Positions 1 to 5,071 of a stretch of DNA of 5,071 nucleotides are shown here, one piece after another. The notes beneath the pieces are model-generated. The model did no database searches. It saw nothing but the letters and a program-made list of their open reading frames with translations, and was not told the DNA's origin. A program made the position numbers and the translations under genes. This DNA comes from Anaerolineales bacterium (lineage in GTDB: Bacteria > Chloroflexota > Anaerolineae > Promineifilales > Promineifilaceae), in contig JAGQGA010000430.1 of NCBI GenBank assembly GCA_020432595.1, positions 1-5,071 of the forward strand, in the 5' to 3' direction. Position 1 is the first letter of the stretch, and every line of letters starts with the position of its first letter.

Positions 1-339
1 GCCTACCTCCATCGGCGCGGCATTTTGCACCGCGACCTCAAACCCGACAATGTGCTGGTAGTGGGCAACACGGTGCGGGTGCTGGATTTCGGGCTGGCAA
101 CGGCTAAGGAGCAAGCCACTGATTCCGTGGGCAGTTGGCTCTACATGGCACCAGAGGTGCTGCTGGGACAGCCAGCCACAGAAGCCAGCGACCTTTACAC
201 CGTTGGCGTACTGGCCTACCGGCTATTGACTGGCACGCATCCTTTTAGCATTTATGCGGAAGATGTGATTGGCGAAATTTTGGATGGGGAGCCGGATTGG
301 AGCAAGGTGCAGGGTGGGGGGGAATTAACGGCCGTTATT
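1..339 (+). repeat. Near-identical direct repeat, copy 1 (kinase C-lobe of gene 1)
   Basis: This segment aligns without gaps to 3536-3874 (offset 3535). It differs at only six bases: 78, 87, 90, 100, 192 and 229. Four are synonymous and two change Thr to Ala (codons 34 and 77 here). The left edge lies outside the window. The right edge is sharp: from base 340 to 480 I count about 40 mismatches in 141 positions. Confidence 0.95.
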
Positions 340-3153
340 AGCACCCTGCTCTCCAAACAGCCTGCTAACCGTTACGCCACGGCCAATGATACCATCATTG
401 CACTCTACCAAGCATTGGGGCAGACTGTGCCGGAAGAAACGGCCGTTATCCGTGAAAGCTACTTACAGGCAGCCACTTTTGTAGGGCGCAAAGCCGAACT
501 GAGCCAACTTCAAGCTGCGCTTGAGCAAGCCAAAGCAGGTCATTCGGCCGTTTGGCTAGTGGGTGGCGAAAGCGGCGTGGGTAAAAGTCGCCTGCTAGAC
601 GAGCTGCGTACAATTGCCCTTGTCTCTGGCTGGCAAGTCATCACAGGTCAAGCCGTCGCCGAGGGAGGTATCCCCTACCAGCTCTGGCGCAATGTCATAC
701 CACATTTGGTATTAACCACAGACATATCTGACCTAGAAGCGAGTGTGTTACGTGAGATTATGCCCAGCATAGAGCAATTTCTGGGTAGAGATATTGCGCC
801 TGCACCCGAAATGACAGGCGAAGCAACCCAGCAACGCTTAGCGCTAACCATTATCGAGATACTAAAGCAGCAAGGCCAACCCACACTACTCATTTTAGAA
901 GATTTGCAATGGGCAGGAGAAAGTCTGTTGCCACTACAGCAGATGTTAAAAATGGTCGAGCAATTCATGAACGTTATGGTCGTAGCCACCTACCGCAATG
1001 ATGAACAGCCCAATTTACCGGAGACATTGGCTGGTGCACAAGTACTTTCATTAAGTCGGTTGGCAGATACGGCCGTGGCTGAACTGAGTAAGGCAATGTT
1101 GGGGGAACAAAACATTCATCCTGATTTGGTGACCCTGTTGCAACAAGAAACAGAAGGGAACACCTTCTTTATGGTAGAAGTCATGCGGGCTTTAGCGGAA
1201 GAGGCAGGGCAACTGGCAGATGTGGGCGCGATGATCCTACCTAAAGGTATTTTGACCAGCGGGATGAGCCAGCTATTGGAGCGACGATTACAAAAGATGC
1301 CAACGTCTGACCAGTCGCTGTTACAGTTAGCAGCGGTAGCCGGGCGGCAAATAAATCAAAGATTACTACAAACACTTGCCCCGACCGTAGCCATCGAGAA
1401 TTGGTTACAGCGTGGCAACGAAGCAGCCGTGCTGACTGTGCGCGAAACCCAATGGCAATTTAGCCATGACAAACTGCGGGAAGCCCTCCTGACCCAACTA
1501 ACACCTGACCAACGACGAGACTCCCATCGCCAGGTAGCTCTGGCTCTAGAAGCGCTCTACCCAGAGGATGCCGCCTACCATGCCGTGCTGTTGGCCCATT
1601 GGCAGGCCGCAGAAGATAAAGAAAAAGTCTTAGTTTATCTGGTGCTAGTCGTTAAATATCTGGTTGAGGTTTCAGCCGATTATGAGCAGGCCGATGCCTT
1701 GAGAGAGCGTAGCTTGACGCTGCTGCCACCAGATGACAAGCGACATGTCTCGTTATTAACGTTTCTGGCAGATGCGGCCTGGCGGCAGGGGAACTATGAG
1801 GAGATGAGGCGAAAAGCCCAACAGGGTCGTGATTTGGCTCTCCAGATTGATGCACCAGAGGGTTTGGTCAAGAGCCTCAACCAGATGGGTTATGCCGCTT
1901 ACGAACTGGGTGATTATGAAACAGGTCAAAATTATCTTCAGCAAAGCTTGGCTATTGCCCAAACCAACGATGACCAGTGGGGCATTGCTGATAATCTAAA
2001 CTGTCTAGGGGTTATTGCTTATGTCCAGGGCAACTATGATGTCGCCCGCGACTACGAACTGCAGGCTCTAGCTACCGCCCAAGCTATCGGTGATCAAGAA
2101 ACGGCAGGCTACAGTCTTGCTTGTCTAGGGGAAATCGCTTTTAGTTATGCAGACTATGATGCCGCCCGCCACTACTTTCAGCAGTGTCTGGGTATCATGG
2201 AGGTTAGTGGTGATCAGCGGGGTATGATCGAAACTCTCAACTCTCTGGGGGGTATTGCTATTACCTTGGGTGATTATGCCAATGCCAACGACCATCTCCA
2301 AGAGAGCCTCGCCATAGGGAGAGCCATTAATGCTCAACAAAATGTCGGTGCCTGTCTCAGTAATCTGGGCTTGATTGCTTATTATCAAGGAAGATATGAT
2401 GCGGCTCTAGCGTATGTTCAAGAGAGCCTTGTTATCTATGAAGCGACTGGCGACCAGTTTTATCTCGCCACCAGTACCTGTAATCTTGGACAGATCATGG
2501 GACAACAGGGCACATACGCTGCCGCTTATGACTACCTGCAACAAAGTTTAGACATCACGCAGACCCTTAGCTACCAATTGGGTATTGCTAATGCCCATAC
2601 CCAGCTAGGTTCTTTCTACTTTGAGCAAAGGGTCTATGACCAAGCCCTAGACCATCTTCAACAGGGCCTCCAAATACACCTAGCGCGAAAGCTATGGCTC
2701 GGAATAGGGGAGGTTTATGGTTATGTGGCTCTCAGTCAGGTTGCTTTAGGGCAGTATGCTGCTGCCTGGAACACGGTTTTAAGCCATTTTCAATTGCAAC
2801 AGGAGATGAAGGCAGATACCTCCAACGGGTTGGTACATTTGGCCGTCGCTCAACTGCTGGCGGCCATTCAGTTTGGTCAAGCAGGGGCGCAAGAAACGAT
2901 AGAGGTTGTGACTGCGTTGACTCAGCTTATGCCCACGCCAACTGTTTATCTTGAAGTGGCTTTAGCTTTAGTTACTCGTCATCATATTCATCTACGTATT
3001 TTGATGGCATACGGCCGTTATCTTCTGCAAACCGACCAAACCGAGGCGGCTCGTATTAAGCTAGAAGCGGCTAAGTCTATGGCTGTGAAAAGCGAGCTTG
3101 ACCACAAGCTGCAGGAGATTGACAGGCTTTTGGGGGTGCTGCGCGATGAGTAA
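1..3153 (+). CDS. Ser/Thr protein kinase - AAA_16/STAND ATPase - TPR protein (5' partial)
   Basis: The frame is open from base 1 to TAA at 3151-3153, giving 1050 codons. The start is upstream; alignment with gene 2 indicates about 130 missing N-terminal codons (glycine loop, catalytic Lys), so the full protein is near 1180 residues. The kinase C-lobe runs over codons 1-~145: HRDLKPDN at 10-17 (Asp12, Lys14, Asn17), DFG 29-31, APE 50-52 and helix-F Asp64, all consistent with an active RD-type Hanks kinase. The P+1 motif reads GSWLYMAPE, with Ser where GT is usual. An AAA_16-type P-loop ATPase begins at FVGR (160-163), with Walker A GESGVGKS at 189-196, Walker B ending ED at 300-301 and a TYRND motif at 330-334. 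A winged-helix-like WQFSHDKLRE follows at 485-494. Nine TPR-like units span codons 586-945, then a helical tail. No membrane segment or signal peptide is visible. The architecture recalls PknK-like regulators, but the substrate and ligand are unknown. Confidence 0.93.
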   Translation, partial: AYLHRRGILHRDLKPDNVLVVGNTVRVLDFGLATAKEQATDSVGSWLYMAPEVLLGQPATEASDLYTVGVLAYRLLTGTHPFSIYAEDVIGEILDGEPDWSKVQGGGELTAVISTLLSKQPANRYATANDTIIALYQALGQTVPEETAVIRESYLQAATFVGRKAELSQLQAALEQAKAGHSAVWLVGGESGVGKSRLLDELRTIALVSGWQVITGQAVAEGGIPYQLWRNVIPHLVLTTDISDLEASVLREIMPSIEQFLGRDIAPAPEMTGEATQQRLALTIIEILKQQGQPTLLILEDLQWAGESLLPLQQMLKMVEQFMNVMVVATYRNDEQPNLPETLAGAQVLSLSRLADTAVAELSKAMLGEQNIHPDLVTLLQQETEGNTFFMVEVMRALAEEAGQLADVGAMILPKGILTSGMSQLLERRLQKMPTSDQSLLQLAAVAGRQINQRLLQTLAPTVAIENWLQRGNEAAVLTVRETQWQFSHDKLREALLTQLTPDQRRDSHRQVALALEALYPEDAAYHAVLLAHWQAAEDKEKVLVYLVLVVKYLVEVSADYEQADALRERSLTLLPPDDKRHVSLLTFLADAAWRQGNYEEMRRKAQQGRDLALQIDAPEGLVKSLNQMGYAAYELGDYETGQNYLQQSLAIAQTNDDQWGIADNLNCLGVIAYVQGNYDVARDYELQALATAQAIGDQETAGYSLACLGEIAFSYADYDAARHYFQQCLGIMEVSGDQRGMIETLNSLGGIAITLGDYANANDHLQESLAIGRAINAQQNVGACLSNLGLIAYYQGRYDAALAYVQESLVIYEATGDQFYLATSTCNLGQIMGQQGTYAAAYDYLQQSLDITQTLSYQLGIANAHTQLGSFYFEQRVYDQALDHLQQGLQIHLARKLWLGIGEVYGYVALSQVALGQYAAAWNTVLSHFQLQQEMKADTSNGLVHLAVAQLLAAIQFGQAGAQETIEVVTALTQLMPTPTVYLEVALALVTRHHIHLRILMAYGRYLLQTDQTEAARIKLEAAKSMAVKSELDHKLQEIDRLLGVLRDE
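327..336. repeat. Palindrome AACGGCCGTT, gene 1 kinase end
   Basis: Perfect 10-base palindrome read in frame as part of L-T-A-V-I. It ends three bases before the right edge of the near-identical repeat (339/340). Confidence 0.8.
438..447. repeat. Palindrome AACGGCCGTT, kinase-ATPase linker of gene 1
   Basis: Perfect copy encoding part of E-T-A-V-I. It is conserved at the paralogous place in gene 2 (3973-3982), even though the surrounding sequence has diverged. Confidence 0.8.
1069..1076. repeat. Palindrome ACGGCCGT, gene 1 ATPase
   Basis: Eight-base core of the same palindrome, coding T-A-V in frame. The flanking bases (T and G) break the 10-base form. The paralogous position in gene 2 (about 4600) lacks it. 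Confidence 0.65.
1756..2835 (+). repeat. TPR array in gene 1: nine 40-residue units in exact 120-base register
   Basis: Units begin at 1756, 1876, 1996, 2116, 2236, 2356, 2476, 2596 and 2716, each exactly 120 bases (40 codons). The pattern is roughly LxxLGxIAYxxGxYDxAxxYxxQSLxI, followed by a loop often reading GDQ. This is the 40-residue TPR variant (TPR_12/TPR_7-like) found at the C-terminus of STAND-type ATPases, where it usually forms a superhelical protein- or ligand-binding surface. The first unit and the last two are more degenerate than units 2-7. Neighbouring units share DNA as well as protein: bases 2029-2052 and 2149-2172 match at 21 of 24 positions, which suggests growth by internal duplication. 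Confidence 0.88.
3011..3018. repeat. Palindrome ACGGCCGT, gene 1 C-terminal tail
   Basis: Eight-base core read in a different frame from the earlier copies, here as Y-G-R-Y. This supports a DNA-level rather than a protein-level origin. Confidence 0.65.
3132..3138 (+). promoter_or_regulatory. Probable ribosome binding site for gene 2
   Basis: GGGGGTG differs by one base from GGAGGTG and ends 7 bases before ATG 3146, a normal Shine-Dalgarno spacing. It lies within the last codons of gene 1. The alternative ATG at 3158 has only AAGG two bases upstream, which is too close, so this site favours the 3146 start. Confidence 0.5.
3146..3153 (+). other. Stop/start overlap of gene 1 and gene 2 (ATGAGTAA)
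   Basis: The gene 2 start codon lies in the last codons of gene 1, and the TAA stop of gene 1 is read as part of AGT AAG in gene 2. An 8-base overlap of this kind usually means one transcript and translational coupling. There is no room between the genes for a promoter or terminator. Confidence 0.7.
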
Positions 3154-5071
3154 GGTCATGAACGGCCGTTACCAACTCCACAACAAACTAGGCCAAGGCG
3201 GCATGGGCATTGTCCACCGCGCCACCGACCGACTGACGGGCGAAACGGTAGCTCTAAAGCAGGTCATGCTGCCAATGACCCAACTGATGTTCAGTTCCCG
3301 TCCTGCCTCGCAAAGCAACCGCGAACTGCGGCTGGCGTTAGCGCACGAATTTCAAACCCTTGCCGGGTTGCGCCACCCCAACATCATCAGCGTGCTGGAT
3401 TATGGCTTTGATAAAAACGGACAGCCGTTTTTCACCATGTCGTACTTGGAGAATGCTCAGACGATTTTGGTGGCGGCAAATGGCCGTTCTGTCCCCGAAA
3501 AAGTTGCCCTCCTCATCCAAATGCTCGAAGCCCTGGCCTACCTCCATCGGCGCGGCATTTTGCACCGCGACCTCAAACCCGACAATGTGCTGGTAGTGGG
3601 CAACACGGTGCGCGTGCTGGACTTTGGGCTGGCAGCGGCTAAGGAGCAAGCCACTGATTCCGTGGGCAGTTGGCTCTACATGGCACCAGAGGTGCTGCTG
3701 GGACAGCCAGCCACAGAAGCCAGCGATCTTTACACCGTTGGCGTACTGGCCTACCGGCTATTGGCTGGCACGCATCCTTTTAGCATTTATGCGGAAGATG
3801 TGATTGGCGAAATTTTGGATGGGGAGCCGGATTGGAGCAAGGTGCAGGGTGGGGGGGAATTAACGGCCGTTATTCGCACCCTCCTTGCGAAAGAGCCAAA
3901 TGACCGTTACCCAACAGCCAACCAAGCAACGGCAGCATTCTACCAAGCACTAGGACAGGGCGCGCCGCAGGAAACGGCCGTTATCCGCGAAAGCTACCTC
4001 CAAGCCGCCAAATTTGTGGGTCGCCAGGCAGAGATGGATCAGTTAGTTCAAGCCATCAATCAGGCCAAAGGAGCCCAAGGCTCAGTCTGGCTAGTGGGGG
4101 GCGAAAGTGGTGTCGGCAAGAGCCGCCTCATTGAAGAGTTCCGAAGTCAAGCCTTAGTAGCTGGTTGGGTTGTGGTTCGTGGACAAGCTATCACCGGCGG
4201 TGCTCCCTTCCAACTGTGGCAAAATATTATCTACCATTTAGCACTCACTGTTGAGATAAGCCCCTTAGAGGCGAGCGTATTGCAGACAATCGCGCCTCAA
4301 CTGGGAACATTGTTAGAGCAAAAAATCCCCCCACCGCCAAAGCTTGATGCTAAGAACGCTGAACAACGGTTAATCTTTACTATCGTAGATATCGTGCGCC
4401 GTCAAAAACTGCCGACGGTTATCATTATCGAAGATTTACATTGGGGTTATGATAGCCTCACCCCCCTTGTTGCCTTATCACGTGTGATCCATCATCATCA
4501 GCTCATTGTTCTAGGCACTTACCGCAATGACGAACAGCCTCACCTGCCGGAAACATTACCAGAAGCCCAACTCATTCTGCTGCAACGTCTGGATGAACAG
4601 GCGATAACCGCTCTCAGCGAATCAATATTAGGGGCACAAATATTGGCTCACCCACAAGTTGTGACGCGCCTTAAAGAGGAAACGGAGGGCAATGCCTTTT
4701 TCTTAGTTGAAATCATTCGTGCCTTGGCGGAAGAAACCGGTCAGTTGGCTGATATTGGCAGGATGACCATACCAGAAAAGCTCTTGACAGGTGGCATACA
4801 ACAAATTGTCCAGCGCCGATTGGATAAGCTTCCCGCTCTCTATTTGCCCGTATTATGGATCTCTGCCGTCGTGGGACGAAATCTTGACGAGCGCCTTTTA
4901 CAATATTGTATTGACACATGGCAACTTGAGTTTGAGCTTGAGGCGTGGCTTTTGGCCGGACAAGAAGCGGCTGTTTTGGATATATTTGAAAACCAATGGC
5001 GCTTTAGCCATGACAAATTGCGGGAAACGGTACTATCTAATTTGCCAAAGGCTGAACGCCCTCGCCTCTTC
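3146..5071 (+). CDS. Ser/Thr protein kinase - AAA_16/STAND ATPase, tandem paralog of gene 1 (3' partial)
   Basis: The frame is open from ATG at 3146 to the window end (642 codons, no stop). The kinase domain is complete at its N-terminus: glycine loop GQGGMG 16-21, catalytic Lys38 in VALK, probable helix-C Glu68, HRDLKPDN 140-147, DFG 159-161 and APE 180-182. A long segment separates beta3 from helix C (about residues 40-67). The ATPase starts at FVGR (290-293), with Walker A GESGVGKS 319-326, Walker B IIIEDLHW ending ED at 429-430, TYRND 458-462 and WRFSHDKLRE at 618-627. It aligns with gene 1 along its whole length with two one-codon gaps, so a C-terminal TPR array is expected beyond the window (inference). 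ATG 3146 was chosen because GGGGGTG lies 7 bases upstream; ATG 3158 (residue 5) is a possible alternative. The kinase half is nearly identical in DNA to gene 1 over bases 3536-3874, while the ATPase half is clearly diverged. The kinase-ATPase assignment is firm; the biological role is not known. Confidence 0.92.
   Translation, partial: MSKVMNGRYQLHNKLGQGGMGIVHRATDRLTGETVALKQVMLPMTQLMFSSRPASQSNRELRLALAHEFQTLAGLRHPNIISVLDYGFDKNGQPFFTMSYLENAQTILVAANGRSVPEKVALLIQMLEALAYLHRRGILHRDLKPDNVLVVGNTVRVLDFGLAAAKEQATDSVGSWLYMAPEVLLGQPATEASDLYTVGVLAYRLLAGTHPFSIYAEDVIGEILDGEPDWSKVQGGGELTAVIRTLLAKEPNDRYPTANQATAAFYQALGQGAPQETAVIRESYLQAAKFVGRQAEMDQLVQAINQAKGAQGSVWLVGGESGVGKSRLIEEFRSQALVAGWVVVRGQAITGGAPFQLWQNIIYHLALTVEISPLEASVLQTIAPQLGTLLEQKIPPPPKLDAKNAEQRLIFTIVDIVRRQKLPTVIIIEDLHWGYDSLTPLVALSRVIHHHQLIVLGTYRNDEQPHLPETLPEAQLILLQRLDEQAITALSESILGAQILAHPQVVTRLKEETEGNAFFLVEIIRALAEETGQLADIGRMTIPEKLLTGGIQQIVQRRLDKLPALYLPVLWISAVVGRNLDERLLQYCIDTWQLEFELEAWLLAGQEAAVLDIFENQWRFSHDKLRETVLSNLPKAERPRLF
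3161..3170. repeat. Palindrome AACGGCCGTT, start of gene 2
   Basis: Perfect copy 15 bases after the A of the gene 2 ATG, encoding N-G-R-Y just before the kinase glycine loop. It could also form a small hairpin near the start site, but no regulatory role is shown. Confidence 0.8.
3536..3874 (+). repeat. Near-identical direct repeat, copy 2 (kinase C-lobe of gene 2)
   Basis: This is the partner of bases 1-339, with 333 of 339 positions identical. It covers the gene 2 kinase from the start of the catalytic loop through the start of the last C-lobe helices. Because synonymous sites are also nearly unchanged, protein constraint alone does not explain the match. Recent gene conversion or unequal exchange between the tandem genes is the likeliest cause. 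Confidence 0.95.
3862..3871. repeat. Palindrome AACGGCCGTT, gene 2 kinase end
   Basis: Counterpart of 327-336, inside the near-identical repeat and three bases from its right edge at 3874. Confidence 0.8.
3973..3982. repeat. Palindrome AACGGCCGTT, kinase-ATPase linker of gene 2
   Basis: Counterpart of 438-447. It sits in a stretch conserved with gene 1 amid roughly 72% flanking identity. Confidence 0.8.

Noticed and set aside
25..27. TTG as the start codon of gene 1
   Set aside because: The frame is open through base 1, and TTG here is the Leu just before HRD in the kinase catalytic loop. A start here would remove the whole N-lobe that gene 2 retains, so the true start is upstream of the window.
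675..989. Minus-strand open frames here and at 1652-1962, 2125-2388, 3338-3649 and 4713-4919
   Set aside because: All lie opposite strongly supported domain-coding sequence and show low-complexity or Cys/Ser/His-rich translations without family motifs. They are antisense shadows.
1756..2835. 120-base periodicity as a CRISPR or non-coding satellite array
   Set aside because: The period is exactly 40 codons, the units encode TPR-like helices, and there are no invariant repeats separated by unique spacers.
2694..2954. 86-codon + strand open frame inside gene 1
   Set aside because: It lies in another frame of the TPR/tail region, with no recognisable domain and no ribosome site of note. The overlapping gene 1 frame has clear repeats.
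1..3153. Gene 1 as a truncated pseudogene lacking the kinase N-lobe
   Set aside because: The missing N-lobe is explained by the window edge. No internal stop or frameshift is present across 1050 codons.
3360..3596. 78-codon + strand open frame inside gene 2
   Set aside because: It overlaps the kinase core (helix C to catalytic loop) in a different frame. The kinase motifs are in the gene 2 frame.
1..3874. Direct repeats as the ends of a transposon or integrated element
   Set aside because: The repeats are internal kinase-coding segments in matching frame within two homologous genes. No transposase, inverted ends or target-site duplication is seen.

Overview
The window is coding from end to end on the + strand. 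It holds two adjacent, overlapping paralogous genes, both cut by the window edges. Each encodes a large multidomain signalling protein: a Hanks-type serine/threonine kinase domain at the N-terminus, then an AAA_16/STAND-type (PknK/MalT-like) P-loop ATPase with a winged-helix-like region. Gene 1 (bases 1-3153) continues into a C-terminal array of 40-residue TPR repeats. Gene 2 (bases 3146-5071) leaves the window just after its ATPase module, so its C-terminus is not seen.

Layout: bases 1-~435 carry the end of the gene 1 kinase domain (catalytic loop onward). Bases ~475-1500 carry its ATPase and winged-helix-like region. Bases 1756-2835 carry nine TPR-like units in an exact 120-base register, and bases 2836-3150 a helical tail. 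Gene 2 starts inside the last codons of gene 1 (8-base overlap) with a complete kinase domain (3146-~3970) and an ATPase module (~4010-5071). There is no intergenic space, and I see no RNA gene, mobile element, CRISPR array, terminator or promoter.

Two features stand out. First, bases 1-339 and 3536-3874 differ at only 6 of 339 positions, mostly synonymous. Identity then falls abruptly to about 72% over the next 141 bases, which looks like recent gene conversion or exchange confined to the kinase domain. Second, the palindrome ACGGCCGT (usually as AACGGCCGTT) occurs seven times in 5 kb, in two different reading frames, so it looks like a DNA-level signal.

Organism: base composition is near half G+C. 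Kinase-ATPase-TPR giants in tandem are typical of bacteria with large signalling repertoires (Chloroflexota, Myxococcota, filamentous Cyanobacteria). My weak preference is Chloroflexota (Anaerolineae/Ardenticatenia-like), based on the domain style and the palindrome. This is an impression, not a demonstration.

Working model (inference): both proteins are probably soluble sensors. The TPR array would bind a ligand or partner, the ATPase would act as a nucleotide-driven switch, and the kinase would be the output. The overlap suggests co-translation in one operon.
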